From Hyphomicrobiaceae bacterium (GTDB lineage Bacteria > Pseudomonadota > Alphaproteobacteria > Rhizobiales > Hyphomicrobiaceae): a stretch of 64,000 nt of DNA. Below, one piece after another: positions 18,422 through 29,076 of the stretch (its first letter is position 1; every line of letters begins with the position of its first letter). The notes beneath the pieces are model-generated. The model searched no databases. It worked only from the letters and a program-made list of their open reading frames with translations, and had not been told where the DNA came from. The position numbers and the translations under genes are program-made. The stretch is from assembly GCA_022842785.1 (NCBI GenBank), contig JALHOW010000002.1:124001-188000 (forward strand), read 5' to 3'.

Positions 18422-19812
18422 GCGCCTTCGCCGCCACCATCGACGCCTGGAAGCGCGAGAAGGGTCCGCTGCGTATCCTCTCGGCTTCCGGACAGCTCGG
18501 CTATGGCATTCCCGAGCCCGCCTTCCGCGCCGGCCTCGCACGCAAGCCGCATCTCATCGGCGCCGACATGGGTTCGGTCGATCCCGGCCCCTACTACCTC
18601 GGCGCGGGCAAGCTCGCGACGGCACGGCGCTCCTCGAAGCGCGATCTCGGCCTCGCGATCGTCGGTGCGGTCAGGAACCGCATTCCTTTCATTCTCGGCA
18701 CGGCCGGCACAGGCGGCGGCGATCCGCACCTTGCCGAGACCATGGACATCATCCGCGAGATCGCCCGCGAGAACGATCTCAACTTCCGCGTCGCGACGAT
18801 CGGCGCGGAGATGCCCCGCGATGCCGTGAAGGCCGCCGTTCGCGCCGGCAAGGTCACGTCCATCGGCCCGATCGGCGCACTCACAGAAGCCGATGTCGAT
18901 GGTGCCGCACGCATTGTCGGCCAGATGGGCATGGAGGCCTTCCAGCGCGCCATCGATCTCGAACCCGACATCATCATCGCCGGCCGCGCCTGCGATACGG
19001 CGATCTACGCGACGCTCCCTCAGCGGCTGGGCTTCCCAGTCGGACCCGCGTTGCAAATGGCCAAGATCATCGAGTGCGCCTCGCTCTGCTGTGAAGGCGG
19101 CGGGCGCGATGCCATGCTCGGCACACTCGAAGGTGAGAGCTTCATCCTCGAAAGCATGAATCCCAATCGCCGCGCGACGCCCATGTCCGTTGCCGCGCAC
19201 AGCCTCTATGAGCAGGCGGACCCGCTTTCCGTGGCTGAGCCGGAAGGCATCCTCTATCTCGCCGATGCCAAGTACGAGGCGGTCGACGATCGCCGGGTGC
19301 GCGTCTCGGGCGGCCGCTGGGAGCCGGCCACGCAGTTCTCCGTCAAGATCGAGGGCGCGACATGGCTCGGCGCGCGCGCCGTCCTCGTCGCGGGCTCGAC
19401 GGATCCCGTGTTCATCGCGAAAGCGCAGGAGATCGCTGCCAGCGTCGAGGCCATGGTTCGCGAGCTGGTGCCCCCCAATCCGAAGCGGCCCTATGAGCTC
19501 TTCTTCCGCTTCTACGGTCTCGGCGTGGTCGGCGGCCAGCCTGTAACGACAGTGCCGGAAGAAGTCGGCGTGCTCGTCGAATGCATTGGCGAGACGGAGG
19601 AAGAAGCGCGCGCTGTCGCGGCCACTGCCAAGCAGTACCTGCTGCACGCGCCTTTCCCGGGACGCATCTCGACGGCGGGGAACCTCGGCTTCCCGTTCAC
19701 GCCGCCGGAGATGACAGCCGGCGACGCTTACCGCTTCAGCATCTATCACATCATGCAGGTCGACGACCTCGCGCCGCTCTTTCCAGTCTCGATCGAAACC
19801 ATCGGCAGGTAA
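18418..19812 (+). CDS. AtuA-like (DUF1446) acyclic terpene utilisation family protein
   Basis: 464 residues. N-terminal PLRILSASGQLGYG, then IGADMGSVDPGPYYLGAGK, ILGTAGTGGGDPH and DIIIAGRACDTAIYA, all typical of the AtuA/DUF1446 family named after Pseudomonas acyclic terpene degradation. Members are widespread in operons for breakdown of branched or unusual carboxylic acids, often with DUF4387 as here, and not restricted to terpenes. The start overlaps the DUF4387 stop by 4 bases. The following SDR gene is 30 bases downstream. Family assignment good; substrate unknown. Confidence 0.85.
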   Translation: MSAFAATIDAWKREKGPLRILSASGQLGYGIPEPAFRAGLARKPHLIGADMGSVDPGPYYLGAGKLATARRSSKRDLGLAIVGAVRNRIPFILGTAGTGGGDPHLAETMDIIREIARENDLNFRVATIGAEMPRDAVKAAVRAGKVTSIGPIGALTEADVDGAARIVGQMGMEAFQRAIDLEPDIIIAGRACDTAIYATLPQRLGFPVGPALQMAKIIECASLCCEGGGRDAMLGTLEGESFILESMNPNRRATPMSVAAHSLYEQADPLSVAEPEGILYLADAKYEAVDDRRVRVSGGRWEPATQFSVKIEGATWLGARAVLVAGSTDPVFIAKAQEIAASVEAMVRELVPPNPKRPYELFFRFYGLGVVGGQPVTTVPEEVGVLVECIGETEEEARAVAATAKQYLLHAPFPGRISTAGNLGFPFTPPEMTAGDAYRFSIYHIMQVDDLAPLFPVSIETIGR

Positions 19813-19842
19813 CGCCGCAAAATTACAATCGGGAGGACGACC

Positions 19843-20616
19843 ATGGACCTGCAGCTTGCCGGCAAGAAGGTGCTCGTCACGGGCGGATCGAAAGGTATCG
19901 GCCTCGCCATCGGCGAGGCCTTCGCCGCGGAGGGCGCGAACGTCATTCTCGTCTCGCGCAGTGCCGATGCTCTCAATACCGCCGCCGATGACATTCGCTC
20001 GCGCCATCAGGCCAATGTCACGACGCACGCCGCCGACCTCTCCCAGGAGGCCGCGCGCGAGAGCACCATGGCGCGCTTTCCGGACATCGACATCCTCGTG
20101 AACAATGCGGGCGCGATCCCCGGCGGCAGCATCCTCGACATGAGCATGGCCAAGTGGACCGAGGCCTGGGCGCTGAAGGTCATGGGTTACGTGCACATGA
20201 CGCAGATGGCCCTCCAGCAGATGAAGCCGCGTAAGGCCGGCACGATCGTCAACATCATTGGCATGGCTGGCCCCGCCCCACGCTGGGACTACATCTGCGG
20301 CTCCATGGGCAATGCCGGCCTCAATGCCTTCACGAAAGGCGTCGGCGCGGGTGCCGCGGACTTCGGCGTGCGCGTGTTCGGCATCAATCCCGCGGCGACG
20401 CGCACGGACCGCATCATGACGCTCTCCAAGACGCGCGCCAAAACCACCTTCGGCGATGAAAGCCGCTGGCAGGAGGTACTCGGCCAATTGCCATTCGGCC
20501 GCCTCAAAGAACCGCAAGAAGTAGCAGCACTGACGGTCATGCTCTCGGCACCGCAAGTGACGTATCTCTCGGGCACCGTCATTGATATGGATGGGGGCGG
20601 CCAGTACCGGCGCTAG
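19843..20616 (+). CDS. SDR-family oxidoreductase with non-canonical active site
   Basis: 257 residues, classical SDR size. The cofactor motif is intact (TGGSKGIG at about 14-21, NNAG at about 87-90). The region that should hold the YxxxK pair reads DYICGSMGNAGLNAF: a Tyr is present but the Lys position in the usual alignment is Asn, and the catalytic Ser is replaced in IIGMAG. The C-terminal NPAATRTDRI and LSGTVIDMDGG are normal. It may use a shifted Tyr or be a non-reductase member. It is the third gene of the DUF4387-AtuA operon with its own GGGAGG ribosome-binding site, so it likely acts on the same substrate chain. Confidence 0.85.
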   Translation: MDLQLAGKKVLVTGGSKGIGLAIGEAFAAEGANVILVSRSADALNTAADDIRSRHQANVTTHAADLSQEAARESTMARFPDIDILVNNAGAIPGGSILDMSMAKWTEAWALKVMGYVHMTQMALQQMKPRKAGTIVNIIGMAGPAPRWDYICGSMGNAGLNAFTKGVGAGAADFGVRVFGINPAATRTDRIMTLSKTRAKTTFGDESRWQEVLGQLPFGRLKEPQEVAALTVMLSAPQVTYLSGTVIDMDGGGQYRR

Positions 20617-20660
20617 CAGCGCCGCATCCTGGCCCGGGGTTGCGCACCAGGGTGGCTCTC

Positions 20661-21179
20661 ATGGCCATCGACACGAACAGCACGATCGAGATCAGGCAAT
20701 CGCCGCGGCGGATGCTCGGCATCATCGCCATCGGCATCGGCTTCGTTGCGATATCGATTTTCATCATGAAAAGTCACGGCTCGTTCGGCCTGATCTTCGG
20801 CACGATCAGCCTGGCGTTCTTCGGCCTCCTCACCATTCTCGCAGTCTGGCGCATGCTGGCGCTGCGGGGGCCCATCGTGACGATATCGCCGCGTGGCGTT
20901 CGGGACGTCCGCCTGACCGAGGCCGTCGTTCCCTGGTCAGCCATACGGGGCATATCCACGTGGGCCGCCTACAATCAGCCGGCCATCGTGCTCGACGTGG
21001 ATCCGGCCTACGAGCGCGTCCTCAAGCTCACGCCCCTGACGCGTCTCACGCGCCCGCTCAACGCTGCCGTCGGCGCGGACGGCCTCTGCATTGCCTCCCA
21101 GGGCCTCAAGATGGGGCACGAGGCGCTGCTGGAGACGATCACGGCCTACTGGCAACGGGCGCGCGGTGAACGCGGCTAG
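20661..21179 (+). CDS. Membrane protein with PH-like domain, unknown function
   Basis: 172 residues from the ATG at 20661. Two hydrophobic helices (about residues 18-36 and 43-62) are followed by a soluble part, ITISPRGVRDVRL...VPWSAIRGIS...PAIVLDVDP, whose strand order is like a bacterial PH domain (STM3941-type). It sits between the SDR gene and serS on the same strand without overlap. No specific role can be given. Confidence 0.6.
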   Translation: MAIDTNSTIEIRQSPRRMLGIIAIGIGFVAISIFIMKSHGSFGLIFGTISLAFFGLLTILAVWRMLALRGPIVTISPRGVRDVRLTEAVVPWSAIRGISTWAAYNQPAIVLDVDPAYERVLKLTPLTRLTRPLNAAVGADGLCIASQGLKMGHEALLETITAYWQRARGERG

Positions 21180-21225
21180 GACCGCGCCACCAAGCCCCCT
21201 GGACGGGCCCGCCTGCGCCGCCTAA

Positions 21226-22761
<1,536 letters not shown>

Positions 22762-22831
22762 ATTCAGCATCCCCGAATCGATCGTTATCGGATCCCTAAA
22801 AAACCGAAAAAATACGCCGTCGAATATCTAT

Positions 22832-22856
22832 GGAACATCTTTGGCTTACCTCGGTT
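22832..22856 (+). promoter_or_regulatory. Possible EcfG-type (general stress) promoter
   Basis: GGAAC (22832-22836), 16 bases, then GGTT (22853-22856). The alphaproteobacterial general-stress sigma factor EcfG recognises GGAAC-N16/17-CGTT, so the -35 is exact and the -10 differs by one base. It would start RNA about 17 bases before the small gene at 22880. Confidence 0.35.
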
Positions 22857-22879
22857 CCTTATACTGAGGAGCATGAGCC

Positions 22880-23101
22880 ATGGAGAAAGACACACTAAGA
22901 CGACTGGGCGCTCAACTGCGCAAAGAAATCGTACCGCTTGAGGACTTACCGTTCCCCATGCGAGAAGCGTTGCGTAAGCTCGCTGAAAAGTACGACGAAC
23001 CACAAGCATCTCTCGCGGATAACGACAATAGAGGTCGCGCGTGCGACGATGGCGGGCCAGGTCACCCGCCGTGTTCAACTCTATCGAAGCGTTGTCTTTA
23101 G
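22880..23101 (+). CDS. Small protein, unknown
   Basis: 73 residues with a strong GAGGAG ribosome-binding site eight bases before the ATG. The first 45 residues look like a charged helical hairpin: [12 protein letters not shown] then [18 protein letters not shown]. That pattern is reminiscent of NepR-type anti-sigma factors (LG-x-x-LR then P-x-P...LL-x-L), but the match is too weak to name it. The tail (about 50-73) is Cys/Gly-rich and may be unstructured. It ends 4 bases into the end of dut on the opposite strand. Located in a locally AT-rich gap after serS. Confidence 0.5.
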   Translation: MEKDTLRRLGAQLRKEIVPLEDLPFPMREALRKLAEKYDEPQASLADNDNRGRACDDGGPGHPPCSTLSKRCL

Positions 23102-23586
23102 GCCGTCGGCTTCTTGCCGCGTGCCTTTGATCTCGTGCCGGTAGACCCAAAGCCTCCGGCACCGCGTTCAGTATCTGAAACCGACTTTACCTCGACCAGC
23201 GTTGCCTGCACGACGGGCGCGACGACGATTTGCGCTATGCGTTCGCCGCGCTCGATCGTGACGGTCTCCGCGCCGAGGTTGATGAGCATCGCCATGACCT
23301 CGCCCCGGTAGTCGGAATCGATCGTACCGGGCGAGTTCAGCAGCGTGATCCCGTGGCGTATGGCAAGGCCCGATCGCGGACGAACCTGGACCTCATAGCC
23401 TTCGGGAATCTGCAGGACGAGGCCTGTGGGCACGAGCTTGCGCGCGCCCGGCGCGAGTTCCATGGGCACGCCCTCTGGCACCGCTGCCAGAAGGTCCATC
23501 CCCGCGGCGCCCGCCGATTGATACGCCGGCAGTTCCAGGCCTTCGCCGTGGGCCAAGCGCATCACGCCAACTGTGACTTTTCCCAT
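23098..23586 (-). CDS. dut: dUTP pyrophosphatase
   Basis: 162-residue trimeric dUTPase, which hydrolyses dUTP to dUMP and keeps uracil out of DNA. The five family motifs are present in order: AAGMDLLAA (1), [11 protein letters not shown] (2), [15 protein letters not shown] (3), [10 protein letters not shown] (4), and the C-terminal Gly-rich arm [10 protein letters not shown] (5). It follows coaBC by 49 bases on the same strand, a common alphaproteobacterial pairing. Confidence 0.97.
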   Translation of the reverse strand: MGKVTVGVMRLAHGEGLELPAYQSAGAAGMDLLAAVPEGVPMELAPGARKLVPTGLVLQIPEGYEVQVRPRSGLAIRHGITLLNSPGTIDSDYRGEVMAMLINLGAETVTIERGERIAQIVVAPVVQATLVEVKSVSDTERGAGGFGSTGTRSKARGKKPTA

Positions 23587-23635
23587 ACTCGCCCCGCCCC
23601 GTCATCACCCCTGCAGCCCCCGCGCCCCCGCGCGA

Positions 23636-24880
23636 TCAGGCCTCGCTCGTATTCTCGGTAAGCCATTCGGCCACGCGATCCATCAAACGCCGCGCGACAT
23701 CGCCCTTGTCCATGTCCGGCCAGCTCTCGACGCCATCCGCGCTCACGATGTGCACGGCATTGCGATCGCCGCCCATGATGCCCGTCGCGGGCGAAACGTC
23801 ATTGGCGACAATCCAATCGGCCGCCTTGCTCTTGCGCTTCTTCTTCGCGTTCTCGAGCACGTTCTCGGTCTCGGCCGCAAAGCCGACGACAAGCGGCGGA
23901 CGCTTGCCAGCCTTTGCATGACCGACCGTCTTCAGAATGTCCGGGTTCTCGACAAGCGTCAGAGTGGGCGTTGCCTGCTTGGCGTCCTTCTTGATCTTCT
24001 GATTGCGCGCATCCGAGACGCGCCAGTCGGCGACCGCGGCGGTGAAGATACCAACGTCGGCCGGCAGCGCCGCTTCGACAGTCGCCAGCATCTCGCGCGC
24101 GCTCTCGACACGCGAGACGAACACGCCGTGCGGGATCGGCAAATTCGTAGGCCCGGAGACGAGCGTCACACGCGCGCCGAGCGCCCGCGCGGCCGCCGCG
24201 AGCGCATAGCCCTGCTTGCCAGACGATCGATTGGCGATATAGCGCACGGGATCGATGGACTCGTGCGTCGGGCCTGCCGTGATCAGCACGTGGCGCCCCG
24301 CGAGCGGCTGCTTGGCGCCGATATTGTTGGCCGTCTCGTCGCCCCAAAGCCGCTCGATGGCCGCGAGGATCTCGTGCGGCTCTGACATCCGGCCAGGACC
24401 GGATTCGTTACGCTCGGCCATCTCGCCTGCGTTGGGCCCGACGAAGTGAATGCCGTCCGCCTTGAGCGTATCGACGTTGCGCTGTGTCGCCGGGTGCTGC
24501 CACATGTGCGGGTTCATGGCCGGCGCGATCAGCACAGGTTTGTCTGTCGCGAGCAGGACGGCCGTCGCGAGGTCGCTGGCGTGCCCGCCGGCCATCTTCG
24601 CCATGAGATCGGCGGTCGCGGGTGCGACCACGATCAGGTCGGCGTCACGCGAGAGGCGGATATGGCCGATCTCGCGCTCCTCATCGACGTCGAACAGCTC
24701 CGTCAGAACGCGCTCGTTGGAGATGGCGCTCACGGAGAGCGGCGTTACGAAAGCCTGCGCGGCCTTCGTCATCACCGTGCGCACGGAGAAGCCACGCTCA
24801 CGCGCGCGCCGGATCAGCTCCAGGCACTTGTAGGCAGCAATGCCACCGCCGATGATGAGTAGCAGGCGTCGCTCGCGCAC
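23636..24880 (-). CDS. coaBC: Bifunctional phosphopantothenoylcysteine decarboxylase/synthetase
   Basis: 414 residues, two consecutive steps of coenzyme A synthesis. CoaC flavin domain (1-about 190): GGGIAAYK, the catalytic His in EIGHIRLSR, APAMNPHMW; CoaB domain (about 195-414): ITAGPTHESIDPVRYIANRSSG, DVGIFTAAVADW, KKDAKQATPTLTLVENPDIL. The start is the GTG at 24880: an in-frame TGA lies 9 bases upstream, so no earlier start is possible, and a nearby ATG is out of frame. Followed by dut. Confidence 0.95.
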   Translation of the reverse strand: MRERRLLLIIGGGIAAYKCLELIRRARERGFSVRTVMTKAAQAFVTPLSVSAISNERVLTELFDVDEEREIGHIRLSRDADLIVVAPATADLMAKMAGGHASDLATAVLLATDKPVLIAPAMNPHMWQHPATQRNVDTLKADGIHFVGPNAGEMAERNESGPGRMSEPHEILAAIERLWGDETANNIGAKQPLAGRHVLITAGPTHESIDPVRYIANRSSGKQGYALAAAARALGARVTLVSGPTNLPIPHGVFVSRVESAREMLATVEAALPADVGIFTAAVADWRVSDARNQKIKKDAKQATPTLTLVENPDILKTVGHAKAGKRPPLVVGFAAETENVLENAKKKRKSKAADWIVANDVSPATGIMGGDRNAVHIVSADGVESWPDMDKGDVARRLMDRVAEWLTENTSEA

Positions 24881-24901
24881 GGGATTTCATGCTCCTGACT
24901 A

Positions 24902-24936
24902 AGTGACCAGTGTACCACCTTCACCTACTGGCCACT
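24902..24936. repeat. Inverted repeat between coaBC and purL
   Basis: AGTGACCAGT (24902-24911) and ACTGGCCACT (24927-24936) pair in 9 of 10 positions around a 15-base loop. It lies just after the purL stop (minus strand) and before coaBC. There is no T-tract, so it may be a weak terminator or an operator for coaBC. Confidence 0.4.
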
Positions 24937-24944
24937 AAACACGA

Positions 24945-27185
24945 TCAGGAATTACGCTTTCCACTCATATACTCAGGCAGCCAAGCTGCATGCCCCTTGC
25001 GGAGCTGGGTGAGCGGCAGCGCCCCCTCCCCCTTGAGTTGTATGGCGTCACCACCCGTGCGGCCGATTATGCGGACCGCGAGCCCCAGAAGCCGCGCCCG
25101 CTCGGCAATTTCCTCGCCCGTCGAGGGCCCCGCCGCCAGCACATAGCGGCCCTGGTCCTCACCGAACCACACCGCGTGCGCCGGCAGCTTGCCCTCGTAC
25201 GGGAACAGCTCGACGCCGCGATTGCCCGCCAGCGCCATCTCCGCCACCGCCACCAGCAGGCCACCATCGCTCACGTCATGCACGGCCGAGACCTTCTCCT
25301 CGCGGATGAGCGCGCGCACGAGATTGCCCGCCTTGATCTCATCTTCGAGATCGACCGGCGGCGGCGCGCCCTCGCTCTTGCCCGTGACATGGAGTTGATA
25401 GAGCGACTGGCCGAGATGACCTTCCTCGCGGCCGATCAGGATCAGCAGATGACCATCGTGCTTGAGCTTGATGTCCGCCGTCTTCGACCAATCGGGAATG
25501 AGGCCAACGCCGCCGATCGCGGGCGTCGGCGGAATGCCCTTACCGTTCGTCTCGTTGTAGAGCGAGACATTGCCCGACACGACGGGATAGCCGAGCGCGC
25601 GGCACGCTTCGCCCATGCCTTCGACCGAGCCGACGAACTGGCCCATGATCTCGGGCCGCTCGGGATTGCCGAAGTTCATGTTGTCGGTGATCGCGATCGG
25701 ATCGGCGCCAACGGCCGTCAGATTGCGCCACGTCTCGACGACGGCCTGCTTCGTGCCCATGACCGGATCGGCGAGGCAATAGCGCGGCGTCACATCACAG
25801 CTCGCCGCGATCGCCTTCTTCGTACCGGGCAGACGCACGACCGCCGCATCGCCACCGGGGCGCACGAGCGTATGGCCCATGACCATGTGATCGTACTGCT
25901 CCCAGATCCAGCGGCGCGAAGCGAGGTGCGGCCCGCTCATCATGGCCTCGAGCGTGCCCGTGAGGGTCGACAGTGCCGGCACCCATTCAGCGAGAATGGT
26001 CTTCGGCGGCACGGTCGGCACCCACGGACGCTCATAGAGCGGCGCCGAATTCGCGAGCTTGTCGACGGGCAGGTCCGCTTCGACATGGCCCTTGTGCTTG
26101 ACGATCATGCGGCCCGTGTCGGTGGTTTTGCCGATGATCGCGAAATCCAGGCCCCATTTGCGGAAAACGGCCTCGCCCGCGCCCTCGGAGCCGGGCTTGA
26201 GAATCATGAGCATGCGCTCCTGGCTCTCCGAGAGCATCATCTCGTAAGCCGTCATGTTGGGCTCGCGCTGCGGCACGTGATCGAGGTCCAGCTCGATGCC
26301 GACGCCGCCCTTGTCCGCCATCTCCGAGGTCGATGACGTCAGCCCCGCCGCGCCCATATCCTGAATAGCGATGATCGCGTCCGACGCCATCAGCTCGAGG
26401 CACGCCTCGATCAGCAGCTTTTCCGTGAATGGGTCGCCGACCTGCACGGTCGGGCGCTTCTCCGCACTCTTGTCGTCGAACTCAGCCGACGCCATGGTCG
26501 CGCCGTGGATGCCATCGCGGCCCGTCTTCGAGCCTACGTAGACCACGGACAGACCGACGCCCTTGGCGGCCGAATAGAAAATCTTGTCCGAGCGCGCGAG
26601 GCCGATGCACATCGCGTTGACGAGGATGTTGCCGTTGTAGCCGGGATCGAAGTTCGTCTCGCCCCCGACGGTCGGCACGCCGACGCAGTTGCCGTAGCCG
26701 CCGATACCCGCGACGACACCCGACACAAGGTGGCGCGTCTTCGGATGCGCCGGATCGCCGAAGCGCAGTGCATTGAGATTCGCGATCGGCCGCGCGCCCA
26801 TGGTGAATACGTCGCGCATGATGCCGCCGACGCCCGTCGCCGCGCCCTGGTAGGGCTCGATGAAGCTCGGATGGTTGTGGCTCTCCATCTTGAACACGGC
26901 GCAATCGCCATCGCCGAGATCGACGACGCCCGCGTTCTCGCCCGGCCCCTGGATGACCTTCGGCCCCGATGTCGGGAGCTGGCGCAGCCAGTAGCGGCTC
27001 GATTTGTACGAGCAGTGCTCGGACCACATGACCGAGAAGATGCCGAGTTCCAGGAAAGTCGGATCGCGCCCGAGAATGCCGAGCAGGCGGTCGTACTCGT
27101 CGCCCTTGAAGCCGTGGGAGGCGATCACCTCGGGCGTGATCTTCGGGTAGGACGTGGCGTCAGTGCGGCTCTCGGTGCGGCTCAT
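24945..27185 (-). CDS. purL: Phosphoribosylformylglycinamidine synthase subunit PurL
   Basis: 746 residues, the small-type PurL that works with separate PurQ and PurS. It converts FGAR to FGAM using ATP and ammonia from PurQ. Characteristic: [11 protein letters not shown], the acidic [25 protein letters not shown] with ATP/metal contacts, [16 protein letters not shown], the repeat-half GGDAAVVRL and [14 protein letters not shown], and [15 protein letters not shown]. purQ and purS are not in the window. The fold is an internal duplication of AIRS-like halves. Confidence 0.97.
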   Translation of the reverse strand: MSRTESRTDATSYPKITPEVIASHGFKGDEYDRLLGILGRDPTFLELGIFSVMWSEHCSYKSSRYWLRQLPTSGPKVIQGPGENAGVVDLGDGDCAVFKMESHNHPSFIEPYQGAATGVGGIMRDVFTMGARPIANLNALRFGDPAHPKTRHLVSGVVAGIGGYGNCVGVPTVGGETNFDPGYNGNILVNAMCIGLARSDKIFYSAAKGVGLSVVYVGSKTGRDGIHGATMASAEFDDKSAEKRPTVQVGDPFTEKLLIEACLELMASDAIIAIQDMGAAGLTSSTSEMADKGGVGIELDLDHVPQREPNMTAYEMMLSESQERMLMILKPGSEGAGEAVFRKWGLDFAIIGKTTDTGRMIVKHKGHVEADLPVDKLANSAPLYERPWVPTVPPKTILAEWVPALSTLTGTLEAMMSGPHLASRRWIWEQYDHMVMGHTLVRPGGDAAVVRLPGTKKAIAASCDVTPRYCLADPVMGTKQAVVETWRNLTAVGADPIAITDNMNFGNPERPEIMGQFVGSVEGMGEACRALGYPVVSGNVSLYNETNGKGIPPTPAIGGVGLIPDWSKTADIKLKHDGHLLILIGREEGHLGQSLYQLHVTGKSEGAPPPVDLEDEIKAGNLVRALIREEKVSAVHDVSDGGLLVAVAEMALAGNRGVELFPYEGKLPAHAVWFGEDQGRYVLAAGPSTGEEIAERARLLGLAVRIIGRTGGDAIQLKGEGALPLTQLRKGHAAWLPEYMSGKRNS

Positions 27186-27344
27186 GGGCGGGTCCGGGTT
27201 GCTTAGGCCTTTCCGGGCCTTATAGCCGGACGCGCCGGAGGCGTCACGCGAGGGATGCGGGGTGTGGCAAGAGGGGTGGGGAAAGGGGCCGGGCGGCAGG
27301 CTGAAACGCGCCGGCCGGCCGCTCTCGAAAATGAAACGCAGGAT

Positions 27345-27370
27345 GCAGCGCCAGCCGGGGCCGGCGCTGC
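27345..27370 (-). terminator. Hairpin after the sulfatase gene
   Basis: Perfect 8-bp stem GCAGCGCC/GGCGCTGC with a further GCC/GGC inside, seven bases beyond the sulfatase stop. Read on the minus strand it is followed by ATCCTGCGTTTCATTTT, a T-rich though interrupted tail, consistent with a terminator. Confidence 0.55.
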
Positions 27371-27377
27371 ACTCTTG

Positions 27378-28886
27378 TCAATGTCCGTTGGAAGATGCCG
27401 ATTCCGTCATTTTCTCGAGCACCTGGTCGAGGCTGAAGCTCGCCGACTTCTGCCGCGGGGGGAACTCCCTGAAAGTGTCCAGGAACTCCGCGACACCGGC
27501 CTGAGCCGGCACAAGCAGGTAGATGTGCCGGAACATCCAGTCATAGAAGGTGTTCGAAGTCTGGATCGCACGCTCGTACGGATCCATGCGCAGATTGAAG
27601 ATATATGGAGTGCGCAGAACGACGAACGGTTCCAGCCAGATCTTGAGCGTGGTCTCTACACGCTGCTCCATGAACATCATTTTCCAGTTGTCGTAACGGA
27701 GCGCCGCCACATCGCCGTCATCGGTGAAGTAGATGAAGCCCTTGCGCGGAGACTTGGCTTCCTTGCCCGTCAGGTACGGGAGCAGGTTGAAGCCGTCGAG
27801 GTGGACCTTGTAGGCCTTGCCGCCGATCTTATGGCCCTTCTTCAGCTTTTCCTTAATGTCGGCGTCGCCAGCAATAGCCAGGATGGTGGGAAACCAGTCC
27901 TGATGGCTGACGATCTCGTTCGATTCCGTGCCGGGTTTGATCTTGCCGGGGAAGCGCACCATGCAGGGCACGCGATAGGCGCCTTCCCAGCTCGTGTTCT
28001 TCTCGGACCGGAACGGGGTCATTCCCGCATCCGGCCAGGTATTCATGTGCGGGCCGTTGTCTGTGCTGTATTGCACGAACGTATTGTCAGCGATGCCGAG
28101 CTTGTCGATGAAGTCGAGCATCTCGCCGATGCATTTATCGTGGTCGATCATCACGTCGTGATACTCGGATTGCCAGCGGCCGGATTGGCCACGGCTCTCC
28201 GGTTTCACGTGTGTCCACGCATGCATGTGCGAGGTGTTAAACCACACGAAGAAGGGCTCGCCGGCATCGTGCGCGGCCTGGATGAACTTCTTGGCCGCCG
28301 CCATGAATTCATCGTCGCATGTCTCCATCCGCTTCTTGGTCAAAGGGCCAGTGTTGTCGATTTTCTGGCCGCCCTTGCCGTCCGCCCAGCAATGTAGCAC
28401 GCCGCGAGGGCCGTACTTCTTCTTGAAGTTCGGGAAGTCCTTGGCGTTCGGATAGTCGACTTCCTCGGGCTCCTCCTCGGCATTCAAATGATAGAGGTTA
28501 CCGAAGAACTCATCGAAGCCGTGCATCGTCGGGAGATGCTCATCGCGATCACCGAGGTGGTTCTTGCCGAACTGTCCGGTGCGATAGCCGAGCGGCTTGA
28601 GGGCCTCCGCGATGGTGATGTCCTCGGCCTTGAGGCCCAGCTCCGCGCCGGGAAGCCCCACCTTGGTGAGGCCGGTGCGCAGACCGCACTGCCCGGTAAT
28701 GAACGACGCGCGACCAGCCGTGCAACTCTGCTCGGCGTAAGCGTCGGTGAAGATCATACCTTCCTTGGCAATACGATCGATGTTGGGTGTCCTGTACCCC
28801 ATCACGCCTTTGGTATAACAACTAAGATTCGACTGACCGATGTCGTCTCCCCACATGATCAGTACATTTGGTTTGGCATTGGGCAT
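27378..28886 (-). CDS. Arylsulfatase (type I, formylglycine-dependent)
   Basis: 502 residues from the ATG at 28886, where AAGGAG sits nine bases upstream; an ATG two codons earlier is possible, and the open frame extending to 29252 is not homologous. Type I sulfatase: N-terminal metal-binding NVLIMWGDDIG, the modification site CTAGR (Cys converted to formylglycine by a sulfatase-maturing enzyme not seen here), FGKNHLGD, the acidic STDNGPHMNTW, and K-rich EKNTSWEGAYRVPC. No clear signal peptide, so possibly cytoplasmic. It hydrolyses a sulfate ester, substrate unknown. Divergent from the decarboxylase-like gene. Confidence 0.9.
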   Translation of the reverse strand: MPNAKPNVLIMWGDDIGQSNLSCYTKGVMGYRTPNIDRIAKEGMIFTDAYAEQSCTAGRASFITGQCGLRTGLTKVGLPGAELGLKAEDITIAEALKPLGYRTGQFGKNHLGDRDEHLPTMHGFDEFFGNLYHLNAEEEPEEVDYPNAKDFPNFKKKYGPRGVLHCWADGKGGQKIDNTGPLTKKRMETCDDEFMAAAKKFIQAAHDAGEPFFVWFNTSHMHAWTHVKPESRGQSGRWQSEYHDVMIDHDKCIGEMLDFIDKLGIADNTFVQYSTDNGPHMNTWPDAGMTPFRSEKNTSWEGAYRVPCMVRFPGKIKPGTESNEIVSHQDWFPTILAIAGDADIKEKLKKGHKIGGKAYKVHLDGFNLLPYLTGKEAKSPRKGFIYFTDDGDVAALRYDNWKMMFMEQRVETTLKIWLEPFVVLRTPYIFNLRMDPYERAIQTSNTFYDWMFRHIYLLVPAQAGVAEFLDTFREFPPRQKSASFSLDQVLEKMTESASSNGH

Positions 28887-29076
28887 GACCATCAACTCCT
28901 TTGCTGGCCCGGAAGAGCGCAAGCATGGATTGAAGGTCCGGCTGCACACATAGGGGGCAACCCGGAGAGAAGTGGGGGCAGTTTCTACTTCTGACGCTCC
29001 GCCTTCCTCCGCGGCTAGCGAGCGAAACCTCCTCCCGATACTGTTCGGCACACCGTCATCATCCATCGAGCCCCCC

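Noticed and set aside
18376-20556. Very long open frame on the minus strand opposite the DUF4387-AtuA-SDR genes
   Set aside because: It mirrors the codon-position GC pattern of the real genes, has no ribosome-binding site and encodes a low-complexity Arg/Ala/Asp-rich sequence.
28972-29076. N-terminal extension of the decarboxylase-like protein
   Set aside because: No homology to the family and overlaps the divergent promoter of the sulfatase.
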